Positions 25,969 to 36,270 of a stretch of 64,000 nt of DNA are shown here, piece by piece (the stretch's first letter is position 1; each line of letters opens with the position of its first letter). The translations under genes and the position numbers were made by a program. The stretch comes from Pedobacter polysacchareus (GTDB taxonomy: Bacteria > Bacteroidota > Bacteroidia > Sphingobacteriales > Sphingobacteriaceae): contig NZ_JAHYSS010000007.1 in the NCBI RefSeq assembly GCF_019802255.1, forward strand, positions 186,001-250,000, read 5' to 3'. The notes beneath the pieces are model-generated. The model was not told the DNA's origin. It saw only the letters and a program-made list of their open reading frames with translations, and did not search any database.

Positions 25969-28038
25969 TTAAATCAGGCTCCAGTCTACCTGATCTTTTA
26001 GGTTGGTTTTACCGGCAACCGCCTCCACCTTATTTTTTCCCTTTTGAAGTTTCACATTTTCAAAGATGTAATGGACGCTGGTGGTCCCTTTTTTTACTCC
26101 AGTAACCTTCTTGCCATTTACCATTAATGTAGGTGTTCCTGTATTTGAATACACGGTCACTGTAGTTTTCGGATTTGTTCTTTTAATGAAGCGTCTACCT
26201 GCAATATAAACCATCGGTTCCGGGTTCCAATTTGCTTTATACCAGTAGAACGCATCTTTTTTCACCTTTCTATCGAAAGTCACCAACCCCTTCATATTTC
26301 TTGCAGGAACACTACCTCCATTTGCCGGTGGCACCGCAAAATCAAACATATTCCATACATAAGAAGCCGAGATATATGGGTGTTTTTCTATAATCCCCCA
26401 TTGAATCTCATGAAATTTCTGCTGATAGGCTTCCGGCCATACTTGTCCGGATGGGTTCCCGCTTTCCCTGCTTACTTCTTCCTGCTGCGCTATATTTGCT
26501 TCCGTTCCATACTCCGATAAGACCATTCTATAGTCTGGGAACTTCTGCTCCAGTCCGGAAACCCATTGTTCCAAATCCCCAATCTTTCCTTCATACCAGC
26601 CATAATAGCGGTTCATTCCCTGAATGTCTGCATTTAAATTTGTTGGACGATCCATCTCTCCATAACCACTCACACTTACGGTATAACGATCCGGGTCTTC
26701 TGTTTTTGAAATATCATCTAAATCCCTGGTCAGCACCGCGGTATAATCATCAGGTGTTTTTCCATACACCTCATTATGAAGCCCCCAAACATAGATCGAA
26801 GGATGGTTATAATTCTGGCGGATCAATTCCCGAAGCTGTGATTGGGCATTTCCAGCTTCCTTTGTAGATACTGCGTTGACGAAGGGAATTTCTGCCCAGA
26901 TCACGAATCCCATGCTGTCACATTTCGAATAAAGGTATTCTGATTGCTGATAATGAGCAAAGCGGATGGAAGTAGTTCCCATTTCTTTGATATCCTCCAA
27001 ATCCGCAGCATGCTGTGCATTAGACAGCGCATTTCCTTCATCTTGTTTATCCTGATGTCTGCAAACCCCTAATAATCGGTAGGGCTGGTCGTTCAGGTAA
27101 AAACCTTTTCCGGGTTTCATCTCAAATTTACGCAGTCCCAATGGCTGTGTAACTTCATCAATGATTCCTTTTTCGTCGGCTAAGCGTACCACCAACTGAT
27201 ACAGATAGGGATCTTTTATCCCTTGCCAAAGGTGTGGGTCTGACATCGTCAGCTGTTGATTAAACAGCTGTTCCCCTTGTCTGGAAACCAGGATTTTTTC
27301 TGATGTCTGTTTCACCATTTTACCTGTGGCATCATAAATAATGGTAGATAGGCTCAGTTTAGCTGCCGCAGCTTCTGATTTATTTTCCAGCTTTACCTTT
27401 ACTTTTATCCCTGCTGATTTAGCCGATACATCCTGCTGAGTAATGTACACACCAGGTGAAGCAAAGTCAGTCACCGCAATGTTCACATTATTGGTAATGA
27501 TCAGCGCTACCGGACGATAAATCCCTCCATAAATTGGGAACAAGCGGTTGTTAATTGGGATCACATCCTCCCGCTCTTCATTATTCACTTTTACTTCAAT
27601 TTTATTCTTTTCCCCATACTTGAGGGCATAGGAAATGTCGAAAACAAAGGCAGAATAGGAACCTTTATGTTCACCAATATATCTGTCATTTACATATAAA
27701 CGTGCTACAGATCCGACACCTTCAAAACGCATAAACACACGTTTCCCTTTCCAGTCTGCAGCAGCGAGAAGTTCTTTCTGATAGCTGGCATCACCTGCAT
27801 AAAAGCCATTTCCGTCCTGTATATCCTGGTTGTTCCAGGTATGTGGAATCGTTACACTTTTCCATTTCAGATCTGTCAATGCAGCATCTCTCCGGTTTGC
27901 ATCTTTCTTAAATTGCCAGTCGTTATTGATGTTAATCACCTGTCTTACGGGCTTAGTTTGCGACCTTACTGTGGCACTGAACAACATCATCAATGCCATT
28001 GCCAGGAACAGTGGTCTTCCAGGTTTCCTCCTTATCAT
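25969..28038 (-). CDS. Glycoside hydrolase family 2 enzyme, beta-galactosidase-like
   Basis: Secreted GH2 enzyme of 689 residues with a signal peptide (LFLAMALMMLFSATVRSQ). Domain order is the sugar-binding jelly roll (about 35-190), an immunoglobulin-like domain (about 195-300), and a TIM-barrel catalytic domain with acid/base Glu in WGLHNEVYG and nucleophile Glu in LSEYGTEA. A short beta-rich C-terminal domain follows. It is the last gene of a minus-strand operon with a GH29 fucosidase and two SusC/SusD pairs, so it probably trims beta-linked galactose (or another beta-sugar such as glucuronate or mannose, also seen in GH2) after the fucose is removed. Confidence 0.9.
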   Translation of the reverse strand: MIRRKPGRPLFLAMALMMLFSATVRSQTKPVRQVININNDWQFKKDANRRDAALTDLKWKSVTIPHTWNNQDIQDGNGFYAGDASYQKELLAAADWKGKRVFMRFEGVGSVARLYVNDRYIGEHKGSYSAFVFDISYALKYGEKNKIEVKVNNEEREDVIPINNRLFPIYGGIYRPVALIITNNVNIAVTDFASPGVYITQQDVSAKSAGIKVKVKLENKSEAAAAKLSLSTIIYDATGKMVKQTSEKILVSRQGEQLFNQQLTMSDPHLWQGIKDPYLYQLVVRLADEKGIIDEVTQPLGLRKFEMKPGKGFYLNDQPYRLLGVCRHQDKQDEGNALSNAQHAADLEDIKEMGTTSIRFAHYQQSEYLYSKCDSMGFVIWAEIPFVNAVSTKEAGNAQSQLRELIRQNYNHPSIYVWGLHNEVYGKTPDDYTAVLTRDLDDISKTEDPDRYTVSVSGYGEMDRPTNLNADIQGMNRYYGWYEGKIGDLEQWVSGLEQKFPDYRMVLSEYGTEANIAQQEEVSRESGNPSGQVWPEAYQQKFHEIQWGIIEKHPYISASYVWNMFDFAVPPANGGSVPARNMKGLVTFDRKVKKDAFYWYKANWNPEPMVYIAGRRFIKRTNPKTTVTVYSNTGTPTLMVNGKKVTGVKKGTTSVHYIFENVKLQKGKNKVEAVAGKTNLKDQVDWSLI

Positions 28039-28053
28039 ATTCGTATTTCGTTT

Positions 28054-29493
28054 TTAAATTTTAGCTTTCTCGTATTTTGTCCCTTTATTGTCTTCTTGCT
28101 TTGCGGTCTCCAGTACAATGACAAAAGGCTGCTGGTGCGCGCTCTTTTTCAGGTGTAAAAAATATTCATTGCTGCTGATCTCTTCCGGAAGGAAAGTTTC
28201 CTGAGCATCTGCCAGTAGGTAAGCTTTGCTGATCGTTGTTTTTGCAGGGGTCTTTACCCTCAAAGCACCGGAAACAGGCAGGTTAAATACCAGCATATAA
28301 ATTTGATCGGAACCATTCTTTTTGGTAAAATAACCCCAGTCCTGCTTGTCATAAGCAGCATAACCACAATTATAAATGGCCTCCTGATTCACCTTCATCC
28401 AATCTCCAATCTGCCTAGCGAGTGTTAATTCTTCCTTACGGATAGCTCCATCGCCCTGAGGACCAAAATTGAGGACAAAATTTCCGCCCAGAGAAACACA
28501 TTTCGCAGTCATTTCCAGCAGTTCATTGGTCGTTTTAATGTGCCCATTCCAGGCGCTATTATAGCCCCATTGGTTTTCAGGAACGGTCATCACACAATCC
28601 CAGTCATTGCCATGCACATCTTCAATTTTATTAGGAATTTTACGTTCCCAGCCTTGCTCATAATCTCCCATTAATAAGCCGTTGGAATCAAAATGACGTT
28701 TCCCATTTTCATCTGCCCTGAAGCGACTGCCAATGATCAAGCCCGGACGGAGTTTGCGCATTTCCGTTTCCAGTTCATCAGCAAAAGCAGCTTGTTTTAC
28801 CCAGGATTTATCCCAGGTGCCATCAAACCAAAGTCCTTTTGCTTTCGGATAATTCGTCAGTAATTCCAACAGCTGGTTGCGGGTAAACTTCTTAAAACGC
28901 TCAAAAGCGATGCTATCCTCCTTTGTCTTGATATCATAGCGCCAATCCGGGTGGCTCCAATCCATCACAGAGAAATATAAAATCACGTCTATTCCTTCTT
29001 TATCATAAGCCTCTACTACTGCTTTCAGGATGTCCTTTTTATAAGGGGAATTGGCCACGGTATACTTGCTGTACTTACTTGGCCACATACAAAAACCATC
29101 GTGGTGTTTTGTGGTAAAGGTGACATACTTCGCACCCATATGTTTCGCTGATTTCGCCCATGCAGTCGCATCAAATGCAGTAGGATTAAACTTGTAAATC
29201 AGGGAATCATAAGTAGAATTAGGAATCCCATTCCAGGAACGGATCCATTCCGCAGCACCATTATAGGCCTTTCCATTCCACTCTCCACCTGGAATGGCAT
29301 AAAGGCCCCAGTGGATAAACTGTCCTAAGCCGTAGCCACGCCATTTTTCCATGGCCGCATCCGTCCGCTTTCCTTCCCTATGAGAACCATGTAGTAAATT
29401 AATCTTTTCTTTTGGACTCGTTTGTTGTGCCATTAGGGGCTGCAAACTCATCAATGCTGCAAGGCCTAATCCTGCAATCAATAATTTTTTCAT
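28054..29493 (-). CDS. GH29 alpha-L-fucosidase
   Basis: Secreted alpha-L-fucosidase of 479 residues with a signal peptide (GLAALMSLQPLMAQ). Family features include YGLGQFIHWGLYAIPGGEW near the N-terminus, VTFTTKHHDGFCMWPSKYS, the probable nucleophile Asp in KGLWFDGTWD and GGNFVLNFGPQGDGAI. A short beta-sandwich C-terminal domain follows the TIM barrel. It lies 15 bp upstream of the GH2 gene and downstream of SusC/SusD genes, so it belongs to the fucose-targeting polysaccharide-utilization operon. Confidence 0.94.
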   Translation of the reverse strand: MKKLLIAGLGLAALMSLQPLMAQQTSPKEKINLLHGSHREGKRTDAAMEKWRGYGLGQFIHWGLYAIPGGEWNGKAYNGAAEWIRSWNGIPNSTYDSLIYKFNPTAFDATAWAKSAKHMGAKYVTFTTKHHDGFCMWPSKYSKYTVANSPYKKDILKAVVEAYDKEGIDVILYFSVMDWSHPDWRYDIKTKEDSIAFERFKKFTRNQLLELLTNYPKAKGLWFDGTWDKSWVKQAAFADELETEMRKLRPGLIIGSRFRADENGKRHFDSNGLLMGDYEQGWERKIPNKIEDVHGNDWDCVMTVPENQWGYNSAWNGHIKTTNELLEMTAKCVSLGGNFVLNFGPQGDGAIRKEELTLARQIGDWMKVNQEAIYNCGYAAYDKQDWGYFTKKNGSDQIYMLVFNLPVSGALRVKTPAKTTISKAYLLADAQETFLPEEISSNEYFLHLKKSAHQQPFVIVLETAKQEDNKGTKYEKAKI

Positions 29494-29512
29494 TGTTTCG
29501 GTTTTGTGTATT

Positions 29513-29716
29513 CTAGTTTTGGCAGGTAATTACTTTGGTGACGATGCTCTCAAAGCTAAATCCTATGAAAAAGCCCTTACTGAGCACGTTTCCAGGACTT
29601 CCCGACTGCCCAAATGCAGCCTGAACCCCGGTTAACAAGCATACGATGATCAACTTTTTTTGTAACGATCGCCTTAAATCAGGATAGATGCAGGGCATTT
29701 TTTGGTGGTTCATCAT
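29513..29716 (-). CDS. Small ORF with export signal, possibly a gene remnant
   Basis: A 67-codon frame between susD and the GH29 gene in the same orientation. It has a basic N-terminus and a hydrophobic segment ending in a plausible signal-peptidase site (KKLIIVCLLTGVQAAFGQ), then about 30 residues that match nothing I recognise (SGSPGNVLSKGFFIGFSFES). The good signal peptide on a very short mature part suggests either a genuine small secreted protein or the surviving 5-prime end of a decayed gene. Intergenic spacing (67 bp and 19 bp) is compatible with translation. Confidence 0.35.
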   Translation of the reverse strand: MMNHQKMPCIYPDLRRSLQKKLIIVCLLTGVQAAFGQSGSPGNVLSKGFFIGFSFESIVTKVITCQN

Positions 29717-29783
29717 CTTTTTGGTTATTAAAAGGGGTTCAGGGATTGCAGGTGTTCAGCTGTCAGCACTAATTTATAGTTTT

Positions 29784-31526
29784 TTACCAACCTGGATTCT
29801 GAATTAACAGGTTGTTCTTGTTCACTTCTTTCAATGGAATCGGCTGGTAATACATTTGCGGACTATTAAATTTCCTCGTTTCAAACACAATGCGGGCTCC
29901 AGTAAAGGTGCTACCGGTTTTTGTCCAGCGCATTCCGCCCATTGGGCCATTCAATACCTCTTCTGCCACCTTCCATCTGTAAATATCAAACAGGCGATGT
30001 CCTTCTTCATTCGCAAATTCAATGCGTCGTTCATGGCGAATGACCTTACGCATCTGCTCTTTATTTAAACCTGTTGCCAAGGCATAAGGCATCAAGCCAG
30101 CGCGCTTACGAACCGCTTCAACCGCCGCATACACTTCAGAATTCGGCCCCTGGTACTCATTTAAGGCTTCCGCATACCCTAACAAGATATCTGCATATCT
30201 AGATACCACCAACCCAATCTGACTGGTTACTCCAAAATTACCGCCTGCATTTTCATTGCAGAATCTTCTCCACAGGTATCCGGTAACGGTATTATATGGG
30301 GCAGTACTCATCCCATCGCCGGGTGCCTGCATGTATAAATCAACTGGTTTCTTCGTTAAGCTGGTTCTGTCGAGCCACAGCGATTGGTTGTATAAAATAG
30401 AATACCCGAATCTTGGATCACGATTTAAATAAGGGGCAGTTTCCATATATCCTGATCCAGCTTCGGTAATCAATTTACCATTGGCCATTCCGTAATCGTC
30501 AACCAATTGCTGTGTAGGATTTCCATAATTCTGTCCACCTCTGGAAGCTGGTAAAAAATACTGCTCATAAAAGCGGCCGGTATTCATCATGATCTGAAAA
30601 ATATACTCCGAATTTTTACGCTGGATGCCCATATCATAATAACCATATCCCGGCGCCGTGGTATTGTCCTCCACCAGGTGGTAAATCCCCAGGTCCATCA
30701 CTGTCTTTGCTGCATCAGCTGCTTTCTTCCAGCGATTCGCATCCGGATTTCCATAACCAAGCAGCTCTTTTACAGGTCCTGAATTCGGATTACTTTCATT
30801 GTAAAGCGGACTGGCCACCAACAGCAGCAATTTGGCTTTAATGGCCAATACTGCACCTCTGGTTGGACGTCCAAAATCTTCCGGCGGATAGTCCAGTGAT
30901 AAGATTGGTGTCACTCCATCCAGTTCTTTTTCGATGTAATCTACGGTAGCTGCGAAAGTACTTCTTGGCAGCATAAAATTATCCTCCAGGTCATACTTAG
31001 CATCTCCCAAAAGAGGGACACCACCAAAAGTTCTCAGCAAATGATAATAAGCGAAGGCCCTTAAAAATCTGGATTCTGCTTTAAGCCTGGTTTTCTTTGC
31101 GGCAGAAAGTGGTGCCCTATCGATATTAAATAAAAACACATTCACCCTTCTCACCATGGCATAACAGGTGGTCCAGGTAGCTAAGCTAAAGGCGTTATCC
31201 GATCCACCAGCAACGTTGGCCATGTTGTAACCCTGAGAAAAACCACTGGACCAGCGTGCTTCCCCATCATCTGTGGCGTCTGAGAAAGCCCAGATTCCAC
31301 CGCCGCCAGTTCCATTCTGCATAAAATAGGTTTTATTGAGCTCTCCATATACCGAGTTTAAAAACTGTATACTCAGCGCACTATCGGCAAATACAGTTTG
31401 TTCGTTGATCTGCCCGATATCTGTGGGATCAAGGAAACCTTTATCAGATGCTTTCTTACATCCTGTGCTCCATACTGTCAGTACTAAACCTGCAGTGATC
31501 AACATATATTTAACTAAATTCTTCAT
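29784..31526 (-). CDS. SusD/RagB-type nutrient-binding lipoprotein (second pair)
   Basis: Outer-membrane surface lipoprotein that forms a lid over its SusC partner and binds glycan. The 580-residue protein has a lipobox (VWSTGC, Cys at about 23), helical TPR-like scaffold segments (AESRFLRAFAYYHLLRTFGG, a SusD hallmark), and a C-terminal region with IRHERRIEFANEEGHRLFDI and the terminal YYQPIPLKEVNKNN pattern. It starts 10 bp after its cognate susC. The glycan is unknown, but the operon enzymes point to fucose and galactose residues. Confidence 0.95.
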   Translation of the reverse strand: MKNLVKYMLITAGLVLTVWSTGCKKASDKGFLDPTDIGQINEQTVFADSALSIQFLNSVYGELNKTYFMQNGTGGGGIWAFSDATDDGEARWSSGFSQGYNMANVAGGSDNAFSLATWTTCYAMVRRVNVFLFNIDRAPLSAAKKTRLKAESRFLRAFAYYHLLRTFGGVPLLGDAKYDLEDNFMLPRSTFAATVDYIEKELDGVTPILSLDYPPEDFGRPTRGAVLAIKAKLLLLVASPLYNESNPNSGPVKELLGYGNPDANRWKKAADAAKTVMDLGIYHLVEDNTTAPGYGYYDMGIQRKNSEYIFQIMMNTGRFYEQYFLPASRGGQNYGNPTQQLVDDYGMANGKLITEAGSGYMETAPYLNRDPRFGYSILYNQSLWLDRTSLTKKPVDLYMQAPGDGMSTAPYNTVTGYLWRRFCNENAGGNFGVTSQIGLVVSRYADILLGYAEALNEYQGPNSEVYAAVEAVRKRAGLMPYALATGLNKEQMRKVIRHERRIEFANEEGHRLFDIYRWKVAEEVLNGPMGGMRWTKTGSTFTGARIVFETRKFNSPQMYYQPIPLKEVNKNNLLIQNPGW

Positions 31527-31535
31527 GCTTTCTTC

Positions 31536-34500
31536 TTAAAATGTTACTTGTAAACCAAAATTGATGATCTTCATCTGAGGATAATTTTGATAAGCTTCTA
31601 CACTTCCACGTTTCGATTCAGGATCTACATCATAGATTTTCAGCTTATTAAAGGTCAGCAGATTTAACCCGTTGGCATAAAACCTGATGTCTTTCAACTT
31701 TAAACGCTGTGTAAAAGGCTTAGGTAAATGGTAACCGAGTTCTACATTTTTCAGTCGGAGGTAATCCGCAGGCCTCAGCCAGAATGTGGAAGCATCAAAG
31801 CTTACCCCGCCCAACCTTGGATATTCCGCATTATCCCTGTTCTCTGGTGTCCAGCGTTTCAGGTGAATTGCTGCAGGAATCCCATTCACATTTCCAATTT
31901 GCAAAAGTGTATTCGAGCTAACGCTGCTTCTGGAAGCCCCTTGCAGTAAGAATGAAAAGTCAAAATCTTTAAAAGTAAAACCTGCAGAGAAGCCATAAGT
32001 TAACTCTGGCACTTCCGGTTTACCGATCGCGGTGATGTCATTTCCATCAATGATCCCATCTCCGTTCACATCTTCATATTTTAAATCTCCCGGCTTCACA
32101 GTTTTCCCGAGTACTTTCGGGCTATTGGCGATATCTGCCTCATCATAATAGAAACCCTGGGAAACATAGCCAAACAGCTGCCCCACCGGACGTCCGGTTT
32201 TCTTTAAATTTGGCGCCACACCATCCGGTTCATCGCGGAAAAGAATCTTATTTCTGGCGAAAGAAGCATTGGCACGGATGAAGTACATAAAATGATCATT
32301 AACAGCATTTCGGTGATTAACTTCCAGCTCAAACCCTTTATTACTCACCCTACCCAGATTTACCGGAGGAAGTGTTAATCCAGAATAGGCAGGAACAGTT
32401 TCCCTTTTGGTCAGGATATCATAACGCAAGTGATCAAAATAGTCGGCTGTAATCTCCAGCTTGCTATCGAACAGCTTCATGTCCATACCAATATTCATCT
32501 TGTGTTCCTTTTCCCAGCGCACATCTAAATTAGCGAGCGTTCCAGGAGTTACTTTGGGTTGCCCGGTAGGACTTTCCCCGAAATAATAACCATCAGCTGC
32601 CACTGTATATATTTCTTCATATAAGTATCTGTTTCCTTCTACCTCATCACTTCCTACGGTACCGTAAGAACCTCTGATTTTTAGGTAATTGATTACTTTT
32701 ACATGTTTCTTAAAGAAAGGCTCTTCACTGATGTTCCATCCGCCGGAGATTGCCGGGAAGAATCCGTACCTATTTTTAGATTTAAAGCGATCGGAACCGT
32801 TATATCCTGCATTAAACTCTACTAAATAGCGTGATTTGAAATCATAACCTGCTCTTCCAGCATAGCCCTGGAATTTTGCAGGAGCATTTGCGCCTTCAAT
32901 GTCAAGGGTACGATTGGTGAGGACCAAACCATATACATTATGACTACCGAATTTCCTGTTGTAGTTCAGAATTCCCTGGAAATTCACACGTCTGAAGGGA
33001 ACAGTATAAGAACTGGCTTTCACCAAAGGCTCAATTCGCAGTAGTTCAGGATACACCGGATCTAACACATCGGATCCGGGAACCAAAGAATATACCGGAA
33101 AACGACCCCTGGTGAGCTCTCTCGCAAATCCAGATTTATTGGTATAGGCCACCACCCCTTTTACAGCCAAACCTTCCGTCAGGAAGTTCAGCTTATGGTC
33201 TGCACTTAAATTCAGGTTCAGGTCGTTGCTATAATTTCTTTTATAACCACCATATTCCAGAGCCCCCACCGGGTTTAATGATCCTGCTTTTATACCGCCA
33301 TAACTGCCATCGGCATTTTTAACCGGATATACCCAAGGACCAAGTAATCCACTGGAAATCCTGCGCCAGAAAGGTAAGGCACCACCTGCCATTGGATCTG
33401 GCAGATTGGGCTCGTTGATTTCACTGAAACGTGTAGAAAGGTCTAACTTCAGACTTAAGTTTTTATTCACGTCTAAATCCACGTTAGAGCGGATGTTATA
33501 GCGTTTCAAGTAGTAATTGTTATCAAAATCCTCTTTTCTGCTCAGCTCTTTCAGGATCCCATTTTGAAAGATGGAACCTGCAGAAATAAAATAGCGAAGC
33601 GTGCTGGTACCTCCATTGATGTCAATATTATTGCGTTGCTGCAGGGCTGATTTTTTCATCACCTCATCATACCAATTCACATTTGGATAACGAAAAGGAT
33701 CATCACCAAGACGGAAATGTTCTAATGCTTCATCGCTCACCAAACCAGGATAAGCGACATTCGGATCCTGACCTGCATTGATGGCCTGTTCTTTTAACAA
33801 TTGCAGGGACTGGTAAGAATCGAGTGATTTCCTCAGGATGGTAGGCATCTGTAAGCCTGCTTCAGTACGAAAAGTAATTACTGCAGGTCCTTCTTTCCCC
33901 CTTCGTGTGGTGATCACAATGACTCCATTTGCTCCTTTAATTCCATAAATTGCCGTCGTTGCTGCATCTTTTAAAATAGAAAGACTTTCTACTTCATTTG
34001 GATCCAGCTGATTGAGCTGATCATATTGAAATTCCACATCATCCACAATGACCAGTGGTCTGTTGGTATTCCCGGCAAAAGAACTGATTCCTCTGATGTA
34101 GATATTCGCCGCATCCTTACCTGGCTGTCCGCTGGTCTGCTGCTGAAATAAACCAGGCAATCTACCGGCCAGGGAGTTCTGGAGACTTGCCGCCGGACTT
34201 TGGCGCAATTCCTTTCCACTAATCGTAGAGATGGCACCACTGCTGTTGATCTTCTTTTGTTTACCATAACCAACTACCACCACCTCATTCATCTGGGAAT
34301 TGTTTTCCTCTAGTTTTACATTGATGCGGTGGCTGTTTCCTATCGCGATCGTTTGCGGCACATAGCCGATCATGCTGACCGTAACTTGTTTGCTGTTAAT
34401 TTTTATACTGAAAGTACCGTTATTATTGGTAAAAGTACCGTTTTTAGGGTTTGCTGTTTCTGTGACCGTTGCATTAGGAATCGGGCCGCCATCCTGATCG

Positions 34501-34586
34501 GTCACCTTTCCCGTCACTGTGATCTGCTGTGCAAAGGCTATCGTGCCCAGGCAAAGTATCAGGCATAAAAGAATTATTTTTCTCAT
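31536..34586 (-). CDS. SusC/RagA-type TonB-dependent receptor (second pair)
   Basis: Outer-membrane oligosaccharide importer of 1016 residues, energised by TonB. It has a signal peptide (LCLILCLGTIAFAQ), a carboxypeptidase-regulatory-like domain (about 22-100, GKVTDQDGGPIPNATVTETA), the linker NEVVVVGYGKQKK, the plug (about 115-230, with VESLSILKDAATTAIYGIKG) and the C-terminal 22-strand-type barrel ending in an aromatic residue (FGLQVTF). It has no STN domain, so it is not expected to signal to an anti-sigma factor. It sits between two susD genes in a four-gene SusCDCD arrangement. Confidence 0.96.
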   Translation of the reverse strand: MRKIILLCLILCLGTIAFAQQITVTGKVTDQDGGPIPNATVTETANPKNGTFTNNNGTFSIKINSKQVTVSMIGYVPQTIAIGNSHRINVKLEENNSQMNEVVVVGYGKQKKINSSGAISTISGKELRQSPAASLQNSLAGRLPGLFQQQTSGQPGKDAANIYIRGISSFAGNTNRPLVIVDDVEFQYDQLNQLDPNEVESLSILKDAATTAIYGIKGANGVIVITTRRGKEGPAVITFRTEAGLQMPTILRKSLDSYQSLQLLKEQAINAGQDPNVAYPGLVSDEALEHFRLGDDPFRYPNVNWYDEVMKKSALQQRNNIDINGGTSTLRYFISAGSIFQNGILKELSRKEDFDNNYYLKRYNIRSNVDLDVNKNLSLKLDLSTRFSEINEPNLPDPMAGGALPFWRRISSGLLGPWVYPVKNADGSYGGIKAGSLNPVGALEYGGYKRNYSNDLNLNLSADHKLNFLTEGLAVKGVVAYTNKSGFARELTRGRFPVYSLVPGSDVLDPVYPELLRIEPLVKASSYTVPFRRVNFQGILNYNRKFGSHNVYGLVLTNRTLDIEGANAPAKFQGYAGRAGYDFKSRYLVEFNAGYNGSDRFKSKNRYGFFPAISGGWNISEEPFFKKHVKVINYLKIRGSYGTVGSDEVEGNRYLYEEIYTVAADGYYFGESPTGQPKVTPGTLANLDVRWEKEHKMNIGMDMKLFDSKLEITADYFDHLRYDILTKRETVPAYSGLTLPPVNLGRVSNKGFELEVNHRNAVNDHFMYFIRANASFARNKILFRDEPDGVAPNLKKTGRPVGQLFGYVSQGFYYDEADIANSPKVLGKTVKPGDLKYEDVNGDGIIDGNDITAIGKPEVPELTYGFSAGFTFKDFDFSFLLQGASRSSVSSNTLLQIGNVNGIPAAIHLKRWTPENRDNAEYPRLGGVSFDASTFWLRPADYLRLKNVELGYHLPKPFTQRLKLKDIRFYANGLNLLTFNKLKIYDVDPESKRGSVEAYQNYPQMKIINFGLQVTF

Positions 34587-34611
34587 TATTTCTAGGTTTG
34601 TTGGAGGAGAG

Positions 34612-36252
34612 TTAATAGGTATATCCTGGATTTTGAGTCATATTTGGATTGGTCTGGATCTCTGAATAAGGGATTGGGAACAGGTAGTTTTTCGAAATAT
34701 CGAACACGGAAGGTGCAATATCCAATACGGTGTAACTGAATGTAGCGTCCGCATTTTTTACGATGTTCATTCCTTTTACCGGGCTGTTCATCACCTGTCC
34801 GGCGATTTTCCACCTTCTGATGTCCCAGAAACGCTGCTCTTCAAAAGCCATTTCAATGCGTCGTTCATTCCTGATGAGTATGCGCAGCTGATCCTGACTA
34901 ATCGAGGCTGAGATGCCATAACGGTTATCCGCACCAGCACTTACACCAGCACGTTTCCTGATCGCAATGATCGCATCTACTGCTTCATTGAGCGGCCCGC
35001 TTGCTTCATTCAAAGCTTCTGCATAGTTCAACAGTATTTCTGCGTAGCGGAATAGGATCACATGGTGATTCTGATTACTATACGTACCCGAACTTTCAAA
35101 CTTGCCCATAAACTTGCGCAGGTAATACCCTGTTTTTGTTTGCGTTCTGCTGCCTCCCGGACGGTCTTTACCCCCGTTGAAAGTCTCCACCGGCCTGTTT
35201 AACCATTTAGTGGTATTGTACATGATCGTGGCTGCAAACCTGTTGTCTCTATTGACATAAGGGTTTGAAGGATCATAACTTGAACCTGCATCTGCAGGCA
35301 GTTTGCCATTCTTCATCAGAAAAGCATCTACCAGATTCTGCGAAGGACTGGTATTTCCAGTACCCTCAGTATATCCAATCGGCCCATTGTACAGCTCTAC
35401 TGTCTGACTTTGCGCCTGTTCTTTCATGAAAATAATCTCGCTATGCTTTACTGAATTGAACAATGCAATAAAATCGGTCCCCAGACTGTAATTCCCCAAT
35501 GTCATCACGTCTTTTGCGGCATTTGCAGCCGCAGTCCAACGCTGTATATCTCCATTAGGGTTCCACAGCGGACTGGCGCGATACAGCAATACCCTGGATT
35601 TTAAAGCCAATGCCGCCCCTTTATTTGCGCGTCCGATATTCTGATCTACCACAACTGCAGGAAGCAATAAATCTTTTACCGCTTCAATTTCTGAAAGGAT
35701 ATAATCATAGCATTCATCTGCTGTGTTTCTTTTGAGGTTGAGGTTGTCGTTTAGGCCATAAACTTTATCGCCTAACAGGGGAACTCCTCCCCAGCGTTTC
35801 AACAGTTCGAAATAGAAATAAGCACGAAGGAATCTCGCTTCAGCTCTCCATTGCACTTTCAAAGCTGCAGTAGTAGGTACTACGTCGATTTTACTCAGGA
35901 AAATATTCGCCCTGCGGATTCCTGTATAATTTTTCAGCCATTGGTTGTCAATCACATTCTGACCAGAAAGCAGGCCTGTTCTAAAGCCCTCTACAATACT
36001 ACCATCTTGTGAAGACACCGCATCATCGGTTCCAGCATCCAGGAAGGCAGTCAGCAGACGGTTATAACCATCAGGCAATTGCAGATAAGTACCATTTAGA
36101 AATTGCTTTGCATAATCTGCATTTTTATCGATCTCATCGAAGACCAGGTCTTCATGGATTCTTTCCAGTGGTTCTAATTCCACTGATTTTGAGCAGGAAG
36201 CCAAAAGGAAAACCAGGCTAAATCCTGTAATTATATGTTTTACATTCTTCAT
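34612..36252 (-). CDS. SusD/RagB-type nutrient-binding lipoprotein (first pair)
   Basis: Surface glycan-binding lipoprotein of 546 residues. Lipobox LLASC (Cys at about 20). It carries SusD hallmarks AEARFLRAYFYFELLKRWGG and ILIRNERRIEMAFEEQRFWD near the C-terminus and ends with the usual PIPYSEIQTNPNMTQNPGY. It begins 18 bp after the stop of its partner susC and is followed 25 bp later by the next susC. Only family-level sequence features are shared with the other SusD, suggesting the two pairs bind different parts of a glycan. Confidence 0.95.
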   Translation of the reverse strand: MKNVKHIITGFSLVFLLASCSKSVELEPLERIHEDLVFDEIDKNADYAKQFLNGTYLQLPDGYNRLLTAFLDAGTDDAVSSQDGSIVEGFRTGLLSGQNVIDNQWLKNYTGIRRANIFLSKIDVVPTTAALKVQWRAEARFLRAYFYFELLKRWGGVPLLGDKVYGLNDNLNLKRNTADECYDYILSEIEAVKDLLLPAVVVDQNIGRANKGAALALKSRVLLYRASPLWNPNGDIQRWTAAANAAKDVMTLGNYSLGTDFIALFNSVKHSEIIFMKEQAQSQTVELYNGPIGYTEGTGNTSPSQNLVDAFLMKNGKLPADAGSSYDPSNPYVNRDNRFAATIMYNTTKWLNRPVETFNGGKDRPGGSRTQTKTGYYLRKFMGKFESSGTYSNQNHHVILFRYAEILLNYAEALNEASGPLNEAVDAIIAIRKRAGVSAGADNRYGISASISQDQLRILIRNERRIEMAFEEQRFWDIRRWKIAGQVMNSPVKGMNIVKNADATFSYTVLDIAPSVFDISKNYLFPIPYSEIQTNPNMTQNPGYTY

Positions 36253-36270
36253 TACTGTTCTTTCGTAGGG

